A stretch of DNA of 64,000 nt from JACCZX01 sp963807155 (GTDB lineage Bacteria > Pseudomonadota > Gammaproteobacteria > Burkholderiales > Burkholderiaceae_F), in the NCBI GenBank assembly GCA_963807155.1, contig CAWEAZ010000029.1, positions 186,001 through 250,000 of the forward strand, written 5' to 3'. A program made the translations under genes and the position numbers. Position 1 is the stretch's first letter, and each line of letters begins with the position of its first letter. This document shows, piece after piece, positions 28,834 through 38,777 of this stretch. The notes beneath the pieces were generated by a model. That model was not told where the DNA came from. It worked only from the letters and a program-made list of their open reading frames with translations, and ran no database searches.

Positions 28834-31039
28834 TTACTCGTCCCAGACTTGTGTGTAATACGACTGCTGCGGAACCACGTCAAAGGTCGAATCGTCTTTC
28901 GACTCAACGCATGTAAGCAAGAAATAAGTGCCTGTCGCGAGCGCACCCAGCCGGGCAAAGTCATCAGGTTGATAGTCGCGAATTTCCCATGGATCACTTG
29001 CGGGATCATGCTCAAATCGAGCAGTTGCCAGTCGCCTAATGATCCAATTATTTGCCGCGTAAAAATCTCTAAAGAGAATCGGGCTGAATGAATAAAACCC
29101 GTGATCAACACAGTTTGAAAGCGGACTGAGGTGAACTACACGGCCGCCAGGCTTTGTAAAACGGCAAACCGCGCGCAGAGCACTGGCCACATCAAAGACA
29201 TGTTCAAGGGTTCCGCCGTCAAACACCAGATCGAAGCGCCCAGAGAGATTTTCCGGAATTTCAGCTCGATTCAAATCGTGAACGATGTCCGGCTTCTCGT
29301 ACAAGTTTGCGTCCAATGCGAGCAACCGATCAAATCCCAGACCCGCAAAGAGCTGTATGTCTGAAAGGACATCGTTGTCGTCGCGAGTATCGCCCCAGGG
29401 CCGAGCGGCGAACCCCGCTTCACGCGCCAGACGCGTACTGGCTCCGGCCGTAACCGCAGTGAGTTGCCTACCCAGCGTCAGAACTTGGCCCGACCACGGG
29501 CGCGCAACACCCTCCTCCATTAAGAACTGCAACGCACCTATTGCAATGCCCAAGAGTGCCCTCCTTCTGAACCCGTCGAGTTGGTGAGCCGCAAGCTCGT
29601 GCGACAGGTCCCCATTCATATCAAAGATACTGGTAGTGAAGGCCCGGGTGTTTCCCACTACCTGGAACTGCAGCGCATCGAATCTGCAATCTAGGAATTC
29701 GCCTTCTTGCCGACCATCATCATGCGCAATCGCGGCTGACAAAAAATAAGTGCCAGCGACGATGGGCACAACAGCCCGAAAGCGGCACTCATAGGCACTG
29801 CCCGCCTGCGAGGGCGGCATCGCCTTGTCGTAAAGGCGCGCCTTCGTTGCGAAGAGCTCTACGCCGCGCTGATTGGAAATGATAAATCCGTAGCCCACCG
29901 AGTTACGAACGTCGGAATTAAAACGAACCTTGTAATAGAACTCATATGCTCGATGCACCTCGATAACTCGCGCCTCGCATCCAACTTCATCTCGGATGCC
30001 AATCTCAAATATTTCCGCCTCCTTGCTTCCGTAACGAATCTCTCTTACAGAGATGCCCGCTCCGTCTGCGTCCACGACCGACTCGCCTGCAAGTGCGGCA
30101 GAAGTATCCGTAGCTATCTGTTCCATCGAATGCTCTTGCGCAGGCGCGGTCTCTGGCGTCAAAGGCGGAGTACCAGTCGCACTCAAGCGACTCGACATGC
30201 TGAACAAAGAGGTCATGCGTTGTCTTTCTCGAGCTATCACTGTCGAACAAAAGCTGGTGATATTCGCGCGCCACCGCCTGCGGCGTGCCCTCAGTAACGA
30301 CAACACCGCCATCCAACACCATAGCGCGCGTGCAGAACTGGACCACGGTTCCGGTATCGTGCGTCACGAACAGTATCGTCGTTCCCTTCAGACGCAACTG
30401 CTCGAGACGAGCAAAGCATTTTTTCTGGAAGCGAGCATCGCCTACCGATAACGCTTCGTCGACAATCAGCAACTCTGGTTCGACAGCTGTCTGCACGGCA
30501 AACGCAAGGCGCATCATCATGCCGGAGCTGTAGGTCCGGACCGGCTGCTCGATAAACGCACCAATGTCCGCAAAAGCCGCGATTTCGCCAAAACGCCGAT
30601 CGATTTCCTCAGAACTAAGGCCGAGCAACGCCGCGTTAAGCCGGACATTTTCACGCCCGGTGAACTCGGGAGAAAAGCCACTACCTAACTCAAGCAACGC
30701 CGCAGTTTTACCTCTCACCGTCACCGCGCCTAACGTTGCGGCCAGCGTGCCAGCAATGATCTGCAGCAATGTGCTCTTACCCGCGCCGTTTCGCCCCAGG
30801 ATGCCTAGTACTTCACCTCGACCGAGTTCAAACGAAACATCGCGCAGCGCCCAAAATTCCTTGAAGTAAGAGCGCGATCGCCATCGCGACGCGGGTACCA
30901 AAGCCGCCAACCGAGGCACGAGCGATTGCTTCAATCGATCTTGTGGACGTTCGTAAATCTCGTAGCGCTTCGATACCTTGTCGACGGTCAATACTGAATC
31001 CGACTTCGGAGGAGGAAGATGGTCAGATGAGGTTTGCAT
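28834..31039 (-). CDS. wzt: Wzt ABC-exporter ATPase with carbohydrate-binding domain fused to a methyltransferase, frameshifted
   Basis: About 735 residues. The N-terminal ATPase (start MQTSSDHLPPPKSDSVLTVD) has Walker A GILGRNGAGKSTLLQII, signature YSSGMMMRLAFAVQ, Walker B ELLIVDEALSVGD and VTHDTGTV. After one indel near 30200 comes a Wzt_C-like beta-sandwich (YEFYYKVRFNSDVRNSVGYG, VAGTYFLSAAIAHDDG). The same frame then continues without a stop into a SAM methyltransferase (GQVLTLGRQ, FDLVFDGGTLEHVFDV, FTKPGGRVVHLSP). In E. coli O8/O9a the Wzt C-domain recognises a chain end capped by a separate methylating enzyme; here cap-adding and cap-reading activities may be on one chain (inference). 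Partner of wzm at 9.7 kb. Confidence 0.85.
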
Positions 31040-31055
31040 AGAGATCCGCCACCTG

Positions 31056-32001
31056 CTACGCCGCCAGAGGGGCGCGGCCGCGCATGCAAGTATCCCAATC
31101 GCTCGGCTGATGGATTTCGGTCAGACCAGCCTCGCGCAAACCAACCTTTCACTTCTTCGGGCGCATGCAGCCAGTGGTATGCGGGCGAGTATCCATCAAA
31201 TGTATCAAGGATGTCGTATTCGATACCCAGCCCATGCCTTGGAAATGGGAAAGCATGCTTGAGCGCGGCCACCAGTGGATGCTCAAGTCGCGCTTCGGCC
31301 CACGGTACGAACCAGCGGCACCACGCGTAGTACGCCCAGTCCGGCAGCTTATTCACGAACGGTACCCAGTGCGCCCGGGTGACATAGGCGTCGCTACGCG
31401 GGTAGACCCATATCGCAATCACTCCGCCCGGCGCAAGTAGTGGCACGAGGCTGTTGAAATACCGGCGCGTATCAGGCGTATGGTGCAGAACACCGATCGA
31501 GAAAATAACGTCAAACGTGCCGGGGCGAAAAGGCAGCGCTCCAATGTCGGCTTGCGCGATCCATACATTCGGCCGCTCACCCAGATTCCGTTGCGCCGCC
31601 TCGACCGCATAACTCAGATCGACACCCACGACATCGCCGCCCCAGCGGCTGGCGACATCGGCATAGCGCCCCGCGCCAACGCCGGCGTCGAGAATCAACT
31701 TGCCTTTCAAGAACTCCGGCGTAAACCCGGTTTTCGCAACAAACTCATGCTCCGACGGACGATCGTCGCGATAGATATCGAGTTGTGTCCGATCGTGGAC
31801 ATTCCACTCGAAGCTAAATGATCGGACGTACTGATCGCTTTCGACGAAACGCGATACGCCGTTGATGATCGGAAAGCGTCGGCCGCCTGCGCTGACGTAA
31901 GCATCGCCTTCCAACGTCAATGCCGTGCCCGTCACTGGGTCACGAAGATACTCGTGTACGCGTTGCGCGGCCGTCCGAACTGTTGAGATATCTGATAACA
32001 C
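31056..32001 (-). CDS. Class I SAM methyltransferase, Trm112-like N-terminus, frameshifted near its end
   Basis: About 315 residues from GTG 32001, which overlaps the GT4 stop by one base (TAGTG). Ribbon-like N-terminus without cysteines (LRDPVTGTALTLEGD, RFPIINGVSRFV), SAM motifs KLILDAGVGAGRYADVA and VVGVDLSYAVEAA, then DVIFSIGVLHHTPDTRRYF and YDILDTFDGYSPAYHW. One extra base after GWF (near 31130) breaks the end. Removing it restores GWFREAGLTE and a stop at 31056, matching the paralog at 27.0-28.0 kb. The wzt start follows 16 bases later. Confidence 0.86.
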
Positions 32002-34175
32002 TAAGCAGCCGTTGCTTGAATCGGTTCAAGCGCGTTTTCTTCAGTCTCCGCGCCGTGTTCAAGGACGTCGAGATACCGTTGCGCCATCGCGCGACGCGAA
32101 AACGAATTACGCATATACGCGGCACCGTTAGCGCCGAAGTCTGCTGCGCAGATCATCATGTTCGAGCAATTCAACGCAGCGCCTGGCAAAGCCACCAATG
32201 TCGTCGCGCTCCACAAGATATCCCGTTTGGCCATCGATCATGCAATCCGGAACGCCTCCTACGTTCGGCGCAACAACCGGAATACCCATCGCCTGCGCCT
32301 CCATCACTACGTTCGGCATACCCTCGAAGCTAGAGGTCAACAGCAACAGGGAAGAAATCTGCATCAACTCGCGGCACGTCGTCGCGTCTTCCCAATAGCG
32401 TTAGTGATGACTGCAAGTTCAGTTCATCGATTCGCCGTCGCATTGCTTCTTCTAACGGACCCACGCCGGCCACAAACGCTCGCGCTTTGGGCACGCGCGC
32501 GACCACCGCGGCAAAGGTTTCGACGAACAGAAGAGGTCGCTTTTCTTCGTTGAGGCGAAACACGCCAAGGATTACCGGTGTGTCAGATGCCACACCCAAC
32601 TGTTGCCGCAGTTCCCGCACCGAGTCCGGACGTCGCGGGGGCAGAGCCTCAGAATCGAGAGCGTTGGGAACGAGCTTGACCCGCGACTCATCGACTCCGA
32701 TCCATCGTGCGTAGTCGGCATTCGCTGCGCGTGAATTGCCGGTCAGCAGAACACTCGGCGATTGGGAAAGCAGCGCGTACAGCGGTTGAAACCAGTCATT
32801 GGCGAGGTACGAAAAGTGACTCGGGTTGTAGTTGCGAAACGAGAGGACGATCTTGCGGGACCCCCGCCAACAGTCCAGCCGTCGCCGCAATCAAATTGCA
32901 CGAGTCGAGTTGGGCAAAGACAACCCTGGGCTTCAGTCGCTCAAACAGTTCGACCAGATCGCGCAGCTGTTGACCGAATGGGTTTTCCATGCCCAGCCGC
33001 AGCATCTCCCGCGATAGCTCGCTCGAGCATGGAATAGGCGACTGCAAGCGTTTCCTGCTCATCGACTTGGCGTTGAGCAAGCTCCGTGAGCCTGACGCCG
33101 TCGCTCGCGAGTAAAGGAAGGTAGTGCTTGTTATCACCTTCGAGCGGGAACTGCGTGACGAAGTCAACGTTGTGGCCCATCCGCTTCAGCTCGCCCGCGA
33201 GATAGCACCACTGACGCTCCGCTCCGCCGGGCGGTAGCGCATGCGTAAACACGACGACCTTATCCCCACGCCTCAGAGGCGCATGTGATCGAATGTTCGT
33301 ACTCGCGGTGATCGCGGCTTGAAGTTCGATCAGGAACGGGCGCCGAAGCTGGACCGACTACTGGCGTAACGACCTTCGACAAAAACTGTAGCCGAGGCTC
33401 GGTGCGGGAATTTCGTTCCACCATCCATACCGACTTTGGTCTGTCCCTTGCTCTCTTCGTCGAAGAGAAGAAGACCGCGCCGTCCCTGACCGAATAGCGT
33501 CCCCCACCGGCTAACCGAATGTCGGCAAGCGAGACCGGAATCGGAGGCAACTGTCGAATACCTTCGAACAGCGCGAAACGGTCCGATACATCCTCGTCGG
33601 TCGCACTTATGTCGGCGAGCGGCCCGGCAATCCACATTTGTCCTTGTTCCGGTTTCGCCCGCACGAACATCAATCGGCCAAATGCGAGTCTCAGCAGACC
33701 CAGCAGATTTATCCCTGCGCGCCAAAACGTCGGTCTGCGCAAAGCGATCGTCACGACGGCGCCATTGCCGCGGTAAGGGTGCGGGATCACTAGTCGCGCA
33801 ACGCCTAGCCGGCGAAGCGCGTTCAGTTCGGACCAACCTGTACCTGCAACCAAACTGCTGTGCATCAGCAGCAGCGTTGCCTCCCTCATCGCATTGCGGA
33901 CCTCGATTCCGCATCGACCCGTGGTCAGTGCGGTCCAGGACTCCGGCTCGCTTAACATGGGTCGACATTCGGCCGATGCCACCACTCGCTCCCAAAGATC
34001 CGGGCATGCGGCAAGCATCCGCACCACCTCTGATGTCGATACGGAAATTGCGGGGTTGGCTGCACTGGCTGACATCGGCTTCAGCGACTGCGAGCACGCC
34101 GTCCGCAATTTTCCAAATCTGTACCGACGCCGAAGCTGACGGCGCAGTCGTTCGCGACTCGGCACGGCGCAACAA
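32001..34175 (-). CDS. GT4 glycosyltransferase with GRYSHW N-terminal extension, second paralog, frameshifted
   Basis: About 720 residues; start approximate (TTG near 34175 by comparison with its paralog). At least six indels. N-terminal extension: VQIWKIADGVLAVAEADVS, VVRMLAACPDLWERVV, LNALRRLGVARLVIPHPYRG. Then module copy 4, then GT-B: VVFTHALPPGGAERQWCYLA, RLKPRVVFAQLDSCNLIAA, SFRNYNPSHFSYL, VPNALDSEA, SFEGMPNVVMEAQAMGIPVV, ending NSFSRRAMAQRYLDVL. It shares every block with the GT at 24.9-27.0 kb, so the pair arose by duplication. It lies between the second asnB and the paralogous methyltransferase. Confidence 0.8.
33417..33574 (-). other. GRYSHW module copy 4 (in second GT4 enzyme)
   Basis: Codes LFEGIRQLPPIPVSL, AGGGRYSVRDGAVFFSS, then RPKSVWMVE. 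It is closest to copy 3. The His-Trp pair of the membrane copies is changed to Val-Arg, suggesting that these positions are not needed in the cytoplasmic GT subtype or that the subtype has a different ligand. Confidence 0.65.
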
Positions 34176-34191
34176 GTCCGCAGGCGACGGA

Positions 34192-36004
34192 TCAGAGGAA
34201 GCGATCTGCGCAGGGTGATTGCGAAGCCACGACTCGAGCATCGTAAGCGCCCATACCTGATAGGTGACGAATCCGCCGTGGCTCTTCTGCCTCTGCATGA
34301 AACGGGCAATTGCATCCCGGCCCAGAGCAGCTGCCAGGCGGCTATCGGAGCTCTCCAGCAGGCTCGATGCCGCCTGCAGCAACTCGTTTTGGCCCCAACG
34401 TGAAATTGGAAGTCCAAAGCCCTTTTTTGGTAGGTCGACAAGGTTGCGCGGCAAGTAGCGATACGCAATTTCGCGCAACACAAGCTTGCCCCGCGCGCCG
34501 TTGTAGAGAACCTGTTGCGGCAAGCGCTCTGCAAAGCGCGCGAGTTCAATGCTCAGGAACGGCGTACGCACTTCAAGCGAGTGCTGCATGCTCATGCGGT
34601 CGACCTTCGGCAGCACGGCCCCCGGCATGTAGTTATCAACATCTGTCTGTCGCAAACGACAGAACAACGGAACGTCGGTGCGGTTGACTTCACCACGCAA
34701 TCGCATCACGTGCTCGTTGACGCCGGCAGGCACAAAGCCCAGCAGCTCTCTAATGTGCTCTTCTACCGAGACCAGGATGCGGTTCGAGTAGTACACATCG
34801 CCGGGTCGCCACGCCGCTTGCTGTCGACGTGACTCGTCGAGAGTGGCGAAGTATCGGTCATAGCCGGCAAACATTTCGTCGCCACCGTCACCGGAAAGCG
34901 CCACCGTGACCGTTTCGCGCGCGAAGGCGGACAACAGATAGGTGGGAAGGCAAGAGCTGTCGGCATTTGGCTCGTCCAGCACACGGCCGATATTCAGAAG
35001 GAAGTCGCTGGTATTGGGAGCGATGATCTTGTCGTGATGTTCGGTCCCGAGATGCTCGGCGAATGCTCGCGCGATTTCATGCTCGCTTTCGGATGCGCCC
35101 TGAAACCCGATCGAAAACGTTTTGAGCGGTACGTCGAGACGGCGGCGAATCAGCGCGCAAACAGTCGAGGAATCGACGCCTCCCGACAGAAACGCTCCGA
35201 GCGGTACATCGGAAACCAAGCGGCGGCGCAGGCTTCGTACCAGAATCTCCTCGAGCTCGTCCGCCATTTCTTCAACGGGCCGATGATCGAAGCCTGTGCT
35301 TCCGGGACGAAACGCAAAGTACCTGCCGATCTTCGGAGCTTGCCCCGGATAAGCGATTAGCCAGTGTCCCGGCGGCAGCTTGCGAACGCTGCTGTAGATC
35401 GTCCGCGGCGCGCCGATGTACTGAAACATCAGTAACTCGGCGACGGCATCGAGGCTAACTTGAAGACCAACATTCGGCACCGCTTCAAGCGCCTGCAGCT
35501 CCGACGCAAACGCAAGACCACCGCCGGCAAGCTCAGCGTAGTAAAGCGGCTTTTCTCCGAACGCATCGCGCGCAAGAATCAGCTGGCCCGACTCGTCGAT
35601 CGAAAGCCGCCAACGCAAACATGCCATCGAGTCTCGGCCAGCGCGTCCACGCCCCATAGCGCGAGCGCTTGCAACAGCACTTCGGTATCGGTGCGTCCGC
35701 GGAACGCTATGCCGCACGCCTGCAGTTGGGCGCGAAGCTCTTCGAAGTTGTAGATCTCGCCGTTGTAGCTGATCACCCACCGTTCACTGGCATCGACCAT
35801 CGGCTGATGGCCTGCAGCGGACGTATCAATAATCGACAGGCGGCGATGTCCGAGCGAGCACCGTCCCTCCGAGTCATGCCAGATTCCCTCATCGTCGGGC
35901 CCCCGGTGCGCGATGCTATGCGTCATGCGCCGGAGCACGGCATCGCGCGCTCCGGCCTCGGGAACCGCTCGTTGTGCTGAAAACAGCCCTGCAATTCCGC
36001 ACAT
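34192..36004 (-). CDS. asnB: Second asparagine synthase-like amidotransferase, frameshifted
   Basis: About 604 residues; end approximate, as the stop is masked by an indel. ATG 36004 gives MCGIAGLFSAQ with catalytic Cys2, then HRGPDDEGIW and SYNGEIYNFEELRAQ. Indels near 35630 interrupt the glutaminase domain, which resumes at LILARDAFGEKPLYYAE. The synthetase loop LSGGVDSSTVCALI and SGDGGDEMFAGYDRYF follow. It lies between the small module protein and the second GT4. Like the copy at 16.1-18.0 kb it probably amidates a sugar carboxylate; the two differ enough to have different substrates. Confidence 0.85.
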
Positions 36005-36006
36005 AT

Positions 36007-36497
36007 CTAGGTGCCCGAACCCGGTGCCCCACGCCTGCGCGCTCAGATGGAGACGCAATGACCGACGCATCTCCTTCACTGTATAGCGTCGACCGTTTGA
36101 GCGGGGATCGCTATTGTCGGAAGTCGTGAAGAACAAGTGCGTGCCCCAATGCGAATAGCGTCCGCCGCCCAGCGAGCGCATTTCGATCGTGCGGTGCGTG
36201 GGCCGGGCCCAGCGGCCGACCGTCCTCGAACAGCACCAAGGACGAGGAACTTTCAAGATCCGACAGAAGGTACGAAGGCAGAGGCGCGTAAAAGCAATGG
36301 CCTTGTTCCGGGCTGAAGCTCGCTGAGAGTACCGCGTGTATGGCTTGCGGACGAGCGCACGAAACACACGACAGAAACGGGGGAGCGGCGATTCGCCGCG
36401 TCAGGATCAAGAAAAGTCCAACGCCGACCAAATAGAAGCTGACCAGCACAACAGCAATTGGATCTCGCCAACGGCGAGTTTCAGATAAGTTGGGCAA
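36007..36497 (-). CDS. Small membrane-anchored GRYSHW protein, frameshifted
   Basis: About 163 residues from TTG 36497, which overlaps the stop of the upstream GT by 17 bases. One N-terminal membrane segment (AVVLVSFYLVGVGLFLILTR) is followed by a short linker and a single GRYSHW module, presumably periplasmic. One indel near 36205 splits the module. The frame downstream runs without a stop into asnB; one further indel would end the gene at the TAG at 36009-36007, just before the asnB ATG, which is preferred because AsnB needs a free N-terminal Cys. It is the simplest form of the module, an anchor plus domain. Function unknown. Confidence 0.65.
36082..36243 (-). other. GRYSHW module copy 5 (membrane-anchored)
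   Basis: Codes LVLFEDGRPLGPAHAPH, then after an indel LGGGRYSHWGTHLFFTTSDN and SDPRSNGRRY. All three core motifs of the membrane-type module are present. Preceded by GHCFYAPLPSYLLSDLE, which aligns with the leading strand of the other copies. Confidence 0.72.
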
Positions 36498-37577
36498 GTA
36501 GATCTCTCCAATCGGATAGGTATCGGTCGATATGAAACACTTCGAGCGCCTTGGCTCGCCCCGCTGCGCCTATGCGCCGCGCCGCCTCGGGATTGCGTGT
36601 CAGAAAGTAAAGCTGCGATCTCAACTCGTCGGCATCATCGGCGAAAAAGCCATTTACGCCATTTTCAATGAATTTGTCGACGTCGTGGTTGCGAGCGCTG
36701 ACGGTGGCCAGCCCGCACATCATCGGCTCGCCTCGTGCACGTGGCATCGGTGAACGAAGTGTTGGATTGAAATATACGGAATAGCGGCGTAGTTCATCGA
36801 CATAGCGACGGAATTTAGCAAGCGCGTAGGCGTTATCGCACGGGGCGGCTGCGGATCTGGAACCTGCAGCGTTGAAGGGCACAAATCGGGATGGCCGTCG
36901 AAGACTTTCTGATAAAGAAAGTATCCGCGGTAATGCGGGCGCGAGAGTACCAGCGGGCCGAGCGGTGACAGGATGCCACGCTCGTAGGTTGCCGGCGGAA
37001 AATCCTTCGGATCGAAACCATGCCAGATCACGCTCGACCGGCGGAACTGCCACTCGGCCTGCGCCTGGTGGGAGTTGCAGACGACGTGGATGTCACCCAT
37101 GTAGTCGACCAGCCTCTGCCGTTCGGTTTCGATCGGCTGCATTAGATCCGCACCCGCGTAATCAATGTTGTATTGCCCATAAAACTGCGGCGTGCCATGG
37201 CAGATGGCCACCTTGGGCAGATCAATCTGCTCGCGGAACAACTTGAAAGCAGCGCCCCATTCCGCACCTACGACACCGTTCGTATATTCGGGCGCCAGGA
37301 CATTTTCATCGAAGTGCAGAATCGCCAGGTCGTAGTCACGCGTATCGATATCCTCGAGCGCGCGAAACTTCGCATTGCGCGGCAGCGGACGTTGCCCATA
37401 GTCCCAATGTTCGGTGATCACGCTGCCCGTTCCAGTGACCATGGTGACATCGATCGGGAGCTTCCAGAGCTCGTACTGGTGTGGGACATGCCAGCGATAA
37501 GTCAGAACGCGCAGCCGCCTGCGCTCATCTGAATGCCGGCGCATTGCGCCCAGCAACCGCGTCAAGCGTGACAGCAC
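36481..37577 (-). CDS. Glycosyltransferase (GT-B type), frameshifted
   Basis: About 365 residues from GTG 37577. The N-terminal half is open: LRVLTYRWHVPHQYELWKLP, YDLAILHFDE, LPKVAICHGTPQFYG, VVCNSHQAQAEW and SSVIWHGFDPKDFPP. After one or two indels near 36860, the nucleotide-sugar half continues with FNPTLRSPMPRARGEPMMCG, ENGVNGFFADDADELR and VFHIDRYLSDWRDLL. The pattern Gly-Glu-Pro-Met plus Asn-Gly-Phe-Phe is that of GT4-like enzymes. It directly follows rfbB, so a rhamnosyltransferase is conceivable but unproven. Confidence 0.8.
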
Positions 37578-37578
37578 G

Positions 37579-38655
37579 TCAGTGAATCGGGTGGGACGGG
37601 TTCGAACCGTATTGCCGCTCTATCCACACGCGATATTCGCCGCTACGCACCCGCTGCACCCAATCAGCATGATCGAGGTACCACTGCACCGTCCTGCGCA
37701 GACCGATCTCGAAGCTCTCGCGCGCGCGCCATCCGAGATCGTTCTCAATCTTGCGCGGATCGATTGCATAACGGCGATCGTGCCCTGGCCGATCACGCAC
37801 GAAACTAATGGCGTCCGCATGCGAGCCGGTAACGCGCGGTCGCAATTCATCGAGCAGGCGGCAGATCGCTTGCACTACGTCGATATTCTTCAGGCAGTTG
37901 CGGCTGCCGATGTGATAGACGCTCCCGACTTGACCGCGCTCGAGTACCGCGCGGATGGCGGCGCAGTGATCTGCCACGAACAGCCAATCGCGTTCGTTTA
38001 ACCCATCGCCGTACACCGGCAACGACCGCTGCTCGATGGCGTTAAGAATCATCAACGGAATCAGCTTTTCAGGAAACTGGTACGGACCGTAGTTGTTGCT
38101 ACAAAATGTGGTAATCGTAGGCAGCGCGTAGGTCTGGTGATACGCGCGAACCAGATGGTCGGAAGCAGCCTTGGTAGCCGAATACGGACTATTGGGCGCG
38201 TACGGCGTTTGTTCGGTAAAGGGCGGATCGTTCGGCTCCAATGACCCGAAAACCTCATCGGTGGAGACGTGAATGAAGCGAAAGGCAGCGCGCTCGGCCT
38301 CACCCAGCGTTTGCCAATGCGCGCGCACGGCCTCAAGCAACGTGTAGGTTCCATTGACATTCGTTTGCACAAAATCGGCCGGGCCGAAGATCGAACGATC
38401 AACATGACTCTCGGCGGCAAAGTGCAGCAGCGCGCGGGGGCGATGCGTGCGTAGCAGCGCTGCGATCGATTCGCCGTCGCAAATATCCACCCGCTCGAAC
38501 GACATGCGCGCATCCGCGTTCACGGATGCGAGGTTGTCGAGGTTGCCGGCGTAGGTCAGCTTGTCGATGACGAGCACCTTTTCATCGGTTTGGCCCAGCC
38601 AATCGATCACAAAGTTGGACCCGATAAAACCCGCCCCTCCCGTAACGAAGATCAT
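37579..38655 (-). CDS. rfbB: dTDP-glucose 4,6-dehydratase
   Basis: Second step of dTDP-L-rhamnose synthesis. Intact, 358 residues. NAD motif VTGGAGFIGSNFV, catalytic VSTDEVFG (Asp-Glu pair) and YSATKAASDHLV (Tyr-Lys), then NNYGPYQFPEKLIP and RPGHDRRYAID. It is the first gene of the long minus-strand unit 21.1-38.7 kb, far from rfbACD. A short divergent promoter region separates it from the tandem GT2 gene. Confidence 0.95.
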   Translation of the reverse strand: MIFVTGGAGFIGSNFVIDWLGQTDEKVLVIDKLTYAGNLDNLASVNADARMSFERVDICDGESIAALLRTHRPRALLHFAAESHVDRSIFGPADFVQTNVNGTYTLLEAVRAHWQTLGEAERAAFRFIHVSTDEVFGSLEPNDPPFTEQTPYAPNSPYSATKAASDHLVRAYHQTYALPTITTFCSNNYGPYQFPEKLIPLMILNAIEQRSLPVYGDGLNERDWLFVADHCAAIRAVLERGQVGSVYHIGSRNCLKNIDVVQAICRLLDELRPRVTGSHADAISFVRDRPGHDRRYAIDPRKIENDLGWRARESFEIGLRRTVQWYLDHADWVQRVRSGEYRVWIERQYGSNPSHPIH

Positions 38656-38777
38656 CCCGAGATCACCGCATTTGAATGCGGCATTCTAGGACACAACATT
38701 CATGCACTCTTGCACACAAGCCGCGTGGAAGCGCAACCAATCCGTACAATCCGATCGATGTCTACAACCATGGCGGC
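38656..38777. promoter_or_regulatory. Divergent promoter region between rfbB and tandem GT2
   Basis: This 122-base region between the two largest opposing transcription units contains a tacaat element at 38745-38750 inside a 14-base string (atccgtacaatccg, 38740-38753). The same string occurs at 51126-51139 upstream of ugd. tacaat is close to the -10 consensus; no good -35 is seen 16-18 bases upstream. A small palindrome-like gcatttgaatgc lies at about 38667-38678. Confidence 0.45.

Noticed and set aside
34192..34549. AsnB frame running on into the second GT4
   Set aside because: A TGA in the next frame at 34194-34192 and the alignment with the paralogous GT start indicate two genes with a masked stop.
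35579..36367. Single reading frame joining the GRYSHW module to the start of the second AsnB, apparently a fusion
   Set aside because: AsnB needs Cys as residue 2 after Met removal, and MCGI is present at 36004. A TAG at 36009-36007 in another frame is a better end for the small gene, so an indel artefact is likelier.
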